Shown here piece by piece: positions 1 to 5,125 of a DNA stretch of 5,125 nucleotides (positions are counted from its first letter, which is position 1; the number at the start of each line of letters is the position of its first letter). Made by a program: the position numbers and the translations under genes. This DNA is from JABLTI01 sp030629105. GTDB taxonomy: Archaea > Asgardarchaeota > Heimdallarchaeia > JABLTI01. Where the stretch lies: the NCBI GenBank assembly GCA_030629105.1, contig DAOVPS010000202.1, positions 1 through 5,125 of the forward strand, written 5' to 3'. Under the pieces are notes generated by a model. The model was not told the origin of the DNA. It ran no database searches and worked only from the letters and a program-made list of their open reading frames with translations.

Positions 1-1487
1 GATCAACATTACATGATGTTTTCAACGGTATAGATGTCTACATCGGTTATGATTCAGATCAGGTATATGTTGGTTTAGCCTGGGTAGATTCATCAAGAGA
101 TGGAATACTCAGTGAATGGAACAAGACTGGTAGTGCTACACTAGATAATGCTACTCATGGTACCTACGATCAATTCGCTGGTGCTGATGATATGTTAGCA
201 GTTGGATTCACAAATTCATCTGGTTATTCTGACATTTGGATTTGGATGGAATCAATAAGAGGCGATGACGCTTTTGCATACGAAGTTAATGGTTCCTGGA
301 TGCCAGATGCTGGTGTTCTACCATACGATGAGAATTTCGACACTACTACTATTGCAGGTTGGGAACAACCAGATAGATTTAACAACACGAATCTAATTAC
401 AGATCATGATGGATTAGTGAATGGAACATCTTTCATTGGTTGGTTCGAAAGTGCCACTCCCGATCAAAGTCAAGCAGATGTTTCTATAGGTTATACCTGG
501 AACGACACTGGTGACAACAAGTATGTTGTCGAATTCATAAGGGATTTCGATACAGGCTCACAAGTTGATGACATCTTATTTGATCTCACAAATACTACTG
601 AACTTGGTTTAATGAAATTCTGGGTAGGTTCTGAAAACAAACAAGACTGTATTGACTTCAGCGTTAGTACAAGAAAATACAATATGGAACCTCCTGGTGA
701 AACAAATGTTGCAGCAGAATTTGAATGGGATATTATTGATAACCCAGTTCACGAACCATTGCTATTACAGGGTGCCGTTTACGACGATTATGTAGTTGAG
801 GAAAACAATTTTGAAGTCCAACTTTCTGGTTGGGCCGACACCTATGGTGCAAGTTATGTTGCCACAATTGCAAATGATATCAGCGATTTCACTGGTGATT
901 GGAGCTACTTGTTCTACTATGATGAAGATGATATGCCACTAGGCGAAAATACTGTAAACATTACCTGGACTCCAAAGTATGATGTAGTGAGTTATATTAC
1001 TACATATCAATGGGCCAACATTTCTGATGTTGCAGCACCCTCAATTTTAGGATTAGTGGATGTGAATCTACAATATCCAGAAGGTGTACCAGGAGATCAA
1101 ACAGAAGTACCCGTTATAGTTGGTGCAAGTGATAATTATCAATATTACAGTGCTGATCTTGGTGGATACACAGACAAAGACGCGCTTGTTGTCTATCTAT
1201 TTAGTTGGGTAGATGATGGTGTTGCACTAATGACCCCAATGGAACAATTCTCACCAGGTGGTAGTACGTTCTCAGCGAACATTACTTTAGTAGAAATAAC
1301 AGACGGCTTAACACACAATATTACCTACTTCGTAGAAGTTTGGGATCCAAGCAACAACAAAGCTACATCAGTACACTACTGGTTCATTCATGGTGTTACT
1401 TTAGTAACTCCAGGATTTGGAATACTTGCTGGATTGTTTGGTTTAGCTGCCGCAGCTTTCATAATCTTCAAGAAAAAACGCAAATGA
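1..1487 (+). CDS. Partial cell-surface glycoprotein with EB_dh/DOMON-like domain and PGF-type C-terminal sorting signal (5' end missing)
   Basis: The reading frame is open from base 3 with no stop, so the Met codon at 192 is internal and the gene begins outside the window; 494 residues are visible. Residues about 1-227 resemble the EB_dh (ethylbenzene dehydrogenase gamma-like, haem-binding) beta-sandwich family: a GYDSDQVYVGLAW strand pair, a Trp-containing 'W-x-D' stretch, DIWIWM at 77-82, and a YVVEFIRDFDTG...DDILFDL block near 169-194. A Lys expected after the DxWxW motif, a possible haem ligand in relatives, appears to be Met here, so haem binding is uncertain. Residues about 245-465 look like two Ig-like beta-sandwich domains. 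There are 12 N-x-S/T sequons. The end has TPGFG (469-473), about 16 hydrophobic residues and the basic tail KKKRK, as in PGF-CTERM proteins that archaeosortase processes and attaches to lipid. The protein therefore most likely sits outside the cell, anchored to the membrane. The surface location is well supported; the domain name is by eye and moderate. Confidence 0.85.
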   Translation, partial: STLHDVFNGIDVYIGYDSDQVYVGLAWVDSSRDGILSEWNKTGSATLDNATHGTYDQFAGADDMLAVGFTNSSGYSDIWIWMESIRGDDAFAYEVNGSWMPDAGVLPYDENFDTTTIAGWEQPDRFNNTNLITDHDGLVNGTSFIGWFESATPDQSQADVSIGYTWNDTGDNKYVVEFIRDFDTGSQVDDILFDLTNTTELGLMKFWVGSENKQDCIDFSVSTRKYNMEPPGETNVAAEFEWDIIDNPVHEPLLLQGAVYDDYVVEENNFEVQLSGWADTYGASYVATIANDISDFTGDWSYLFYYDEDDMPLGENTVNITWTPKYDVVSYITTYQWANISDVAAPSILGLVDVNLQYPEGVPGDQTEVPVIVGASDNYQYYSADLGGYTDKDALVVYLFSWVDDGVALMTPMEQFSPGGSTFSANITLVEITDGLTHNITYFVEVWDPSNNKATSVHYWFIHGVTLVTPGFGILAGLFGLAAAAFIIFKKKRK

Positions 1488-1495
1488 TTCTAAAG

Positions 1496-1529
1496 TAGGA
1501 ACTCTGTTCCTAACTCTTTCTTTTTTTTT
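1496..1529 (+). terminator. Hairpin plus T-tract terminator after the surface protein gene
   Basis: A perfect 7-bp stem, TAGGAAC (1496-1502) with GTTCCTA (1506-1512), closes a 3-nt loop. It starts 9 bases after the stop codon and is followed by a pyrimidine tract ending in nine consecutive T (1521-1529). Archaeal RNA polymerase terminates mainly on T-tracts, so the T-run may be the active part and the stem an mRNA 3'-end protector. Confidence 0.7.
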
Positions 1530-1668
1530 AATTCTTGATAAGGACTGTGAATTTTGAGAATATTATGTTTTAATATTAAATCTCCAATTGAAAGAAATCA
1601 TAATTAGCGGATTGTTTTTTCAAAAACTATATGAAACTTTTTTATGCTTATTTTTACTAACGAGAAGC

Positions 1669-1678
1669 ATTAATAAAA
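1669..1678 (+). promoter_or_regulatory. Candidate TATA box of the methionine aminopeptidase gene
   Basis: The AT-rich decamer ATTAATAAAA is preceded by a purine-rich GAGAAG (BRE-like). Its centre lies about 45 bases upstream of the ATG. With usual archaeal spacing, transcription would start near 1698-1702, giving a short leader that still contains the GGAG ribosome binding site. The assignment is by eye in an AT-rich spacer. Confidence 0.4.
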
Positions 1679-1683
1679 GGATA

Positions 1684-1703
1684 ATACTAATTTTGTTTAG
1701 TAT
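1684..1703 (+). promoter_or_regulatory. 7-bp dyad before the aminopeptidase gene (possible operator or leader hairpin)
   Basis: ATACTAA (1684-1690) is exactly complementary to TTAGTAT (1697-1703), with a 6-nt spacer TTTTGT. The dyad lies between the candidate TATA box and the ribosome binding site, so it would cover the predicted transcription start. It could be a repressor site or, if transcription starts further upstream, a hairpin 2 nt before the Shine-Dalgarno site. AT-rich dyads of this size also arise by chance. Confidence 0.35.
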
Positions 1704-1705
1704 AT

Positions 1706-1710
1706 AGGAG
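1706..1710 (+). promoter_or_regulatory. Ribosome binding site fixing the aminopeptidase start
   Basis: AGGAG lies 8 nt before the ATG at 1719. It matters because it supports translation of the whole lysine-rich tail: the next in-frame Met is deep in the catalytic domain (residue 275), and the only nearby alternative, a GTG at 2013, has no comparable site. Confidence 0.75.
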
Positions 1711-1718
1711 CTTTATAG

Positions 1719-2036
1719 ATGTCAAAACAAAAAAAGCAGACAAAAACAAGCAGCACAAAAAAGAAACCTGCTCAAAAGAAAACAAGTACAACTAAAACAA
1801 CTGCTAAAAAAACTACTGCAAAAAAACCAACTGGAACAAAGAAAACTACTAAAACCACCACTAAGAAATCTACAACAAAAAAATCCACTACTGCGAAGAA
1901 ACCAACAGCAAAGAAGACCATTACCACTAAGAAACCTGCAACAAAAAAGAAACTAACTACCGTTAAGAAGAAAACCACAACAACGAAAAAACCAACCACA
2001 ACAAAGAAAGTAGTGAAGAAAGTTGTAAAGAAAACA
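1719..2036 (+). repeat. Low-complexity Lys/Thr/Ala/Pro-coding tract
   Basis: This stretch encodes irregular repeats of the type KKPT, TAKK, KKTT and TTKK, ending in a KKVVKKVVKK segment just before the catalytic domain. Codons vary between copies (for example AAGAAACCT, AAAAAACCA and AAGAAACCA for KKP), so it is not a recent exact tandem duplication. The opposite strand is open over much of this tract only because Lys/Thr codons read as Phe/Val codons there. Confidence 0.85.
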
Positions 2037-2948
2037 CCAGAAGTAGAAGGTCCACTTGAATTCTACTTGAAAGCTGGCGAAATCGCAATTGCAGTCAAGA
2101 AACTTTTACGAAGTAAAGTAAAAGTGGGTGCTTCTGTTTTAGAGATTTGTGAAGCCGGAGAAGCAAAGATCAAAGCATTAGGCGGACTTTGGGCGTTTCC
2201 ATTGAATATATCCATTAATAACGTGGCTGCACATTATTCTGCGCAACCTGATGATGACCTTGTAATACGAAAGGGTGACATCGTAAAGGTAGATTGTGGA
2301 GTTCATATTGATGGTTATATAGCTGATACTGCTTTTACAGTATCATTCGGAACAGGTCATAAAGACTTGATAAAGGCTTCAGAAGAAGCTACAAAAGCAG
2401 CTATTGATTTGATTCGTCCTGGAATTACTACTGATAGAATTGGGGCAGAAATCGAGGATATAATTAGATCATATGATTTCCGACCAATAAGAGAACTTGG
2501 TGGTCATCAATTAGATCAGAATTTATTACATGGACCAATTATGATTCCTAACGTGAAAGGGACAAAAGGAATCAAACTAGAAGAAAATCAAGCGTATGCA
2601 TTAGAAACTTTCGCTACATCAGGAACTGGAAGACTACTTAGAACAGAAACGAAATGCTATATCTTCCAATTGAATCCTATCCCAATTCCATTAAGATTGG
2701 ACTCTGCAAAAAGAGCTCGCAAAGTTATTTTAAGTAATTATAGTAATTTCCCCTTCACAACGAGGTGGATTGCTAAGGAACTGTCAACACCGACAGCAAA
2801 AATAGCTTTGAGATATTTAGCTGATAAAGCTCAGATAAAACGATATCCTGTTCTAAGTGATGTGAAAGATTCACTGGTTTCCCAATCCGAACACACAGTC
2901 TTCTTAACCGGAAATAGTCGGATAATTACAACTCAAGAAAATCAATAA
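1719..2948 (+). CDS. map: Methionine aminopeptidase, type II, with long lysine/threonine-rich N-terminal tail
   Basis: This enzyme removes the initiator methionine from new proteins, using two metal ions, in the cytoplasm at the ribosome. The pita-bread catalytic domain spans residues about 112-409. The expected active-site residues are visible: His172 (NNVAAHYS), metal ligands Asp192 (VDCGVHIDGY), Asp203 (IADTAF), His263 (ELGGHQ), Glu296 (ALETFATSGTG) and Glu391 (SEHTVF), plus His271 (LLHG). The roughly 60-residue helical insert at about 326-388, before the last ligand, defines type II as in archaea and eukaryotes. Archaeal enzymes are usually near 295 residues; this one has 409 because residues 1-106 form a low-complexity tail with 41 Lys, about 36 Thr and no Asp, Glu or Arg. 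That resembles the polybasic N-terminus of eukaryotic MetAP2 or a histone-H1-like tail, and could bind rRNA, ribosomes or nucleic acid (inference). The gene appears monocistronic, with its own promoter and terminator. Confidence 0.96.
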   Translation: MSKQKKQTKTSSTKKKPAQKKTSTTKTTAKKTTAKKPTGTKKTTKTTTKKSTTKKSTTAKKPTAKKTITTKKPATKKKLTTVKKKTTTTKKPTTTKKVVKKVVKKTPEVEGPLEFYLKAGEIAIAVKKLLRSKVKVGASVLEICEAGEAKIKALGGLWAFPLNISINNVAAHYSAQPDDDLVIRKGDIVKVDCGVHIDGYIADTAFTVSFGTGHKDLIKASEEATKAAIDLIRPGITTDRIGAEIEDIIRSYDFRPIRELGGHQLDQNLLHGPIMIPNVKGTKGIKLEENQAYALETFATSGTGRLLRTETKCYIFQLNPIPIPLRLDSAKRARKVILSNYSNFPFTTRWIAKELSTPTAKIALRYLADKAQIKRYPVLSDVKDSLVSQSEHTVFLTGNSRIITTQENQ

Positions 2949-2956
2949 TGAACTAA

Positions 2957-3018
2957 CTGATTTGAAAATCAGATAAATTAAACAAAAATACTAATTTTCA
3001 TTTCTTCTTTATTTACTT
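2957..3018 (+). terminator. Hairpin and T-rich tract after the aminopeptidase gene
   Basis: CTGATT (2957-2962) pairs with AATCAG (2967-2972) around a TGAA loop, starting 8 bases after the stop codon. A pyrimidine-rich tract (about 2995-3018, mostly T with some C and A) follows about 20 bases later. This fits archaeal termination spread over T-rich sequence; the hairpin is not directly adjacent to the tract, so it may be separate. Confidence 0.5.
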
Positions 3019-3056
3019 AATTCTGACTTAGTCACAAACGAAGATTTCTTAAGTTA

Positions 3057-3075
3057 CGAGAATAAATATTAAATA
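3057..3075 (+). promoter_or_regulatory. AT-rich candidate promoter element before the TPR-like gene
   Basis: CGAGAATAAATATTAAATA has the shape of a BRE plus TATA box. However, usual spacing would put the transcription start near 3090, downstream of the best ribosome binding site at 3083-3089. Either transcription starts from an element further upstream (for example around 3039-3050), or the gene is almost leaderless. The call is tentative. Confidence 0.25.
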
Positions 3076-3082
3076 TTGCTCA

Positions 3083-3089
3083 AGGTGAT
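3083..3089 (+). promoter_or_regulatory. Strong Shine-Dalgarno site selecting a TTG start at 3097
   Basis: AGGTGAT is an exact match to the anti-Shine-Dalgarno tail of archaeal 16S rRNA (complement of GGAGGTGATC). It lies 7 nt before an in-frame TTG at 3097. It falls inside the longer reading frame starting at TTG 3076, which has no such site, so the shorter start is preferred. Confidence 0.7.
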
Positions 3090-3096
3090 ACCAGAT

Positions 3097-4344
3097 TTGA
3101 TTCCAACGACAACTGCCACAGAATATGCTTTATTCACATTCGATGAATTCAGAAGTAATCTACAAGAAACATTGACAAAACTAGATAATCAAATCAAATT
3201 GCTTATAGTTAAAGATGATGAGGGAGATTCTATCGCAAAAGTCTACCTTTATCTATATCGAGGATTACATTCCATTATTGCTGCAGAGAGAAAATATCGG
3301 GCGGGAGATTATCTGACTGCTGCGAATGAATATGGGGAAGGTGGAAAATCGATTAGTAGATTCCAAAGAATGAGCGATGGTTTTGCCATCGAATTTCAAA
3401 ATGAAGCAGAACGATTAGATATGTTTTCAAAAGGTAGAGTATCAGAATGCCAGGCTTTGAAAAAAGGCTCACGAATTGAAGATCAAATCATTAATCTAAT
3501 AGAAGCTGTTAATTCATATACTCTCGAGTTAGAGATTGTTGGAAAAGCAAAGAAACCACTTTTAATTTACAATGCCAATGCTCGAGCAAATTTTGTACAA
3601 GGATTAGTTTATCGATTGGAAGGACAAAAAGCTCATACTGTGAAAGACTTTCGTTTAGCAAAAAGAAAACACCTCAACGCTTATCGGGCTTTTGTAACCG
3701 CTGCATACTATAACCCATCTTATAGTATCTGGGTTGAGGAACAAAATAAGACTCTCAAATCGACTTTAAACAAACTAATCAATGATATAGCAGCAAAAGA
3801 ATGGGGGAGAGCCTTTAAATTAGCAGGGGAAGGAAAATTCACAGAAAGTAGTGTAAAGTGTAAGCTAGCGTCTAAGTTTTATTTAAGAGCAAGCAAATTA
3901 GCTACAGAGGAAAGAGAAGCTCTAATCTTACATGCTTATTCTCATATGCTAAAAGCAAGTATGTATGAAGCAAATGCAAACGAGTTTATCAAGAACAAAA
4001 ATGATGCAAAAAGTGCAGTGCGACAATTTGAGCTAGCTTCAAAAGCAATGAAAGAAGCAATCGATAATTATCCAAAAGGGGATGAGGATAAAAATGTCGT
4101 GAAACGATGGGGGGCTCAAATGAATTACTATCAAGGATACTCCTACCAAGCAGCAGGTATCTTTAACTTGGATGCAGAAAAATTCGATGAAGCTTTGGTT
4201 TTATTCAATCAAGCGAATGAAGCATTTCAAAATGGATTAAAAGATGCTGTAGAATCAAGAGATGAAGAATTGAAAAGTTTATTAGAAAAATCCATGGCAG
4301 AAGCAAAAGGGTATATAGGAATGTGTAAAACAGTTCTTGATTAA
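3097..4344 (+). CDS. All-helical TPR-like repeat protein of unknown function
   Basis: I do not recognise the family. With the preferred TTG start the protein has 415 residues; the frame could extend to TTG 3076 (422 residues), and no ATG occurs before residue 90. No signal peptide or membrane segment is visible, so it is probably cytoplasmic. The sequence is almost all amphipathic helix, with recurring TPR-like helix pairs: about 46-90 (ERKYRAGDYLTAANEYGEG), 160-205 (FVQGLVYRLEGQ...AYRAFVTAAYYNP), 232-270 (AFKLAGEGKFTESS...ASKFYLRASKLA), 283-325 (EFIKNKNDAKSAVRQFELASKAM) and 340-385 (AAGIFNLDAEKFDEALVLFNQANEAF). Small residues at Ala/Gly packing positions and Tyr/Phe caps fit a TPR-like solenoid; the last helices also recall three-helix MIT-type bundles. 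Such proteins usually act as scaffolds. It lies 58 bases upstream of the zinc-ribbon gene in the same direction and may share its transcript. The coding call is strong; the fold is by eye and the function unknown. Confidence 0.85.
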   Translation: MIPTTTATEYALFTFDEFRSNLQETLTKLDNQIKLLIVKDDEGDSIAKVYLYLYRGLHSIIAAERKYRAGDYLTAANEYGEGGKSISRFQRMSDGFAIEFQNEAERLDMFSKGRVSECQALKKGSRIEDQIINLIEAVNSYTLELEIVGKAKKPLLIYNANARANFVQGLVYRLEGQKAHTVKDFRLAKRKHLNAYRAFVTAAYYNPSYSIWVEEQNKTLKSTLNKLINDIAAKEWGRAFKLAGEGKFTESSVKCKLASKFYLRASKLATEEREALILHAYSHMLKASMYEANANEFIKNKNDAKSAVRQFELASKAMKEAIDNYPKGDEDKNVVKRWGAQMNYYQGYSYQAAGIFNLDAEKFDEALVLFNQANEAFQNGLKDAVESRDEELKSLLEKSMAEAKGYIGMCKTVLD

Positions 4345-4402
4345 AGTAAGATCAAAGAAACAATCTTAGTAGAAAATGAATATACAAAAGGAATTAATAA
4401 TT

Positions 4403-4699
4403 ATGGTCGAACAACCATCCTGTCCTGAATGTGAGCGCAAAATGAATTTTGTAGTAGCAAAATTAACAGATGATGAAAAACCTCGTCCTGAGGATGTAAA
4501 TTCTGGTTGGTATTGTCCTGATTGTGGCATTTTCAGACCGTCACAATTAACCGGGGAAATAGATCTTCAAACTTTAGATTTAGATATGAAAGAAGCAATA
4601 CGAGTTACTTCTTCAGCTAATATTTTCATTCCTGATGAATGGGTTTTGGAAGATAAAACCGACGAAGTACAGAAAATTCTCAAAGAATTAGAAGAATAA
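4403..4699 (+). CDS. Small zinc-ribbon protein of unknown function
   Basis: The 98-residue protein starts with a four-cysteine zinc ribbon: Cys7-x2-Cys10 (CPEC) and Cys38-x2-Cys41 (CPDC), 27 residues apart. An acidic second half follows, predicted to be helical (IDLQTLDLDMKEAIRV and a charged C-terminal helix DEVQKILKELEE). The start at 4403 is preferred over an in-frame ATG at 4376 because AAAAGGAA (4386-4393) sits 9 nt before it and the earlier ATG lacks a ribosome site; the longer form would have 107 residues. Zinc ribbons of this size in archaea often bind nucleic acid or join transcription or translation complexes, but nothing here identifies the partner. It follows the TPR-like gene by 58 bases on the same strand, suggesting a two-gene unit, and is convergent with the next gene. 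Confidence 0.85.
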   Translation: MVEQPSCPECERKMNFVVAKLTDDEKPRPEDVNSGWYCPDCGIFRPSQLTGEIDLQTLDLDMKEAIRVTSSANIFIPDEWVLEDKTDEVQKILKELEE

Positions 4700-4719
4700 T
4701 TTCTTGAAAAAGTGATTGG

Positions 4720-4743
4720 TAGGTGATTGCATGCAATCACCTA
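4720..4743. terminator. Perfect 24-nt palindrome between convergent genes, probable bidirectional terminator
   Basis: TAGGTGATTGCA is followed directly by its exact reverse complement, giving a 12-bp half-site with no mismatch. As RNA it would form a 10-bp stem with a CATG loop. It lies 20 bases after the stop of the zinc-ribbon gene and 9 bases after the stop of the minus-strand gene. Short T-runs follow in both directions (TTTT at 4751-4754 on plus; AAAAA at 4707-4711, reading as T on minus). The position argues for shared termination or mRNA end protection, but a protein-binding site is possible. Confidence 0.6.
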
Positions 4744-4752
4744 AACAAAGTT

Positions 4753-4977
4753 TTAACCCTTGGTATCTTCGCAACTTTTTTGGCATTCATCTATGAGAAG
4801 CTTAGCAATATTAGTTGACACATCAAGTCGTTCAGACACTATTTCTTCATCCAAGTTTGGATGCTCTGCCATAAGAATATCTCGAAGATATGCTAATTGT
4901 CCTCGATAAAGCGTATTACTTCTGATGTTAGTTGATTCCCCAGTATTCCTACTCTCATCTTCATTTGTTATTTTCAT
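4753..4977 (-). CDS. Small hypothetical protein with possible helix-turn-helix segment
   Basis: This is a 74-residue frame running leftward with an ATG at 4977 and TAA stop. I do not recognise the family. Residues 1-20 are polar and probably disordered. Residues 22-38 look like a helix (TLYRGQLAYLRDILMAE). Residues 43-66 (DEEIVSERLDVSTNIAKLLIDE) have the length and polarity pattern of a helix-turn-helix: helix, tight turn at DVS, then a second helix. Two Cys (65, 69) lie near the C-terminus. The ribosome site is weak (GGGAAA, 4983-4988, about 5 nt before the start). Support for a real gene comes from its convergent placement at the shared palindrome, protein-like composition and AT-rich promoter-like sequence upstream. 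It could be a small DNA-binding protein (inference); a spurious frame is not excluded. Confidence 0.6.
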   Translation of the reverse strand: MKITNEDESRNTGESTNIRSNTLYRGQLAYLRDILMAEHPNLDEEIVSERLDVSTNIAKLLIDECQKSCEDTKG

Positions 4978-5002
4978 TTGTATTTCCCGATAAAATAAAT
5001 TT

Positions 5003-5026
5003 GTTAATTGTATTTATCAAATTAAC
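5003..5026 (-). promoter_or_regulatory. Dyad and TATA-like sequence upstream of the small minus-strand gene
   Basis: GTTAATT (5003-5009) and AATTAAC (5020-5026) form a perfect 7-bp inverted repeat with a 10-nt spacer. The spacer reads TGATAAATA on the minus strand, a plausible TATA element about 35 bases from the ATG. This geometry would suit a promoter flanked by operator half-sites, but the region is very AT-rich. Confidence 0.3.
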
Positions 5027-5099
5027 TGAAAAAATTAATGAAATGTTGCTGAGGATTGTGCCGCTTGAGAGAAATGTGTTTTACATATGTATAATGCAC

Positions 5100-5107
5100 T
5101 TATATAA
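5100..5107. promoter_or_regulatory. TATA box candidate near the right edge
   Basis: TTATATAA is a self-complementary consensus-like TATA box. On the minus strand it is preceded by AGAAAA (BRE-like), which would start transcription near 5079 and give the small minus-strand gene a leader of about 100 nt. On the plus strand it could serve a gene beginning beyond the window. The remaining sequence from 4978 to 5125 contains only short dyads, including TACATATGTA at 5082-5091, and no convincing gene. Confidence 0.3.
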
Positions 5108-5125
5108 TTTTCTTTGGCATGTAAA

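Noticed and set aside
491..682. 63-residue minus-strand open frame inside the surface protein gene
   Set aside because: It lies wholly opposite a well-supported gene and has no recognisable domain; it is a shadow frame.
1559..1577. AATATTA/TAATATT dyad in the spacer after the surface protein gene
   Set aside because: It is pure A/T, far from a gene start, with no T-run directly after it; background is the simplest explanation.
1772..1999. 75-residue minus-strand frame made almost only of Phe, Val and a few other residues
   Set aside because: It is the reverse reading of the Lys/Thr codon tract in the aminopeptidase tail. It looks like a membrane protein only through codon complementarity.
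1683..2998. 12-nt direct repeat AATACTAATTTT on both sides of the aminopeptidase gene (1683-1694 and 2987-2998), considered as mobile-element or attachment-site repeats
   Set aside because: A match of this length is expected about once or twice by chance in 5 kb of such AT-rich sequence, and the enclosed gene is housekeeping with no integrase or transposase.
5058..5125. Plus-strand frame from GTG 5058 open to the window edge (begins VPLERNVFYICIMHLY)
   Set aside because: Only 22 codons are visible, the GAGG upstream is too close (3 nt), the Cys/His/Trp-rich composition is unlike the other genes, and the stretch overlaps promoter-like sequence.
1..5125. Search for CRISPR arrays, tRNA or rRNA genes, transposases, toxin-antitoxin pairs and defence genes
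   Set aside because: No regularly spaced repeats, no tRNA-like cloverleaf or conserved rRNA segments, and no such protein motifs were seen. The small minus-strand gene has no partner that would make a toxin-antitoxin pair.

Overview
The window looks like a piece of an AT-rich archaeal genome. The evidence is a complete type II methionine aminopeptidase of the archaeal/eukaryotic class, a secreted glycoprotein ending in a PGF-type archaeosortase signal, Shine-Dalgarno sites matching the archaeal 16S tail (GGAG, AGGTGAT), and T-rich ends after genes. The surface-protein style and lysine-rich tail would fit an Asgard archaeon, but that is inference; a Euryarchaeota- or Thermoplasmatota-like source is not excluded.

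Layout, left to right. Positions 1-1487 (+) hold the 3' part of a surface protein whose start lies outside the window: a beta-rich domain resembling the EB_dh haem-binding family, two Ig-like beta-sandwich stretches, 12 N-glycosylation sequons, and a C-terminal PGF motif, membrane segment and basic tail. A hairpin plus T-tract terminator follows. Positions 1488-1718 carry the promoter region of the next gene, including a 7-bp dyad just before its ribosome binding site. Positions 1719-2948 (+) encode methionine aminopeptidase with an unusual N-terminal tail of about 106 residues made of Lys, Thr, Ala and Pro. After a second hairpin terminator comes an all-helical TPR-like protein (+, best start TTG at 3097, stop 4344), then a 98-residue zinc-ribbon protein (+, best start 4403, stop 4699) that may be co-transcribed with it. 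A perfect 24-nt palindrome (4720-4743) separates that protein from a convergent small gene on the minus strand (4753-4977). The last 148 bases hold promoter-like AT-rich sequence and small dyads.

The genes do not form one recognisable pathway. The aminopeptidase is housekeeping (co-translational N-terminal Met removal), the first gene is a cell-surface component, and the TPR-like, zinc-ribbon and small minus-strand proteins are of unknown function. I see no rRNA, tRNA, CRISPR array, transposase or phage genes, and no evidence for a coherent new multi-gene system. The most notable items are the polybasic tail on the archaeal MetAP2, the haem-domain-like sorted surface protein and the long intergenic palindrome.
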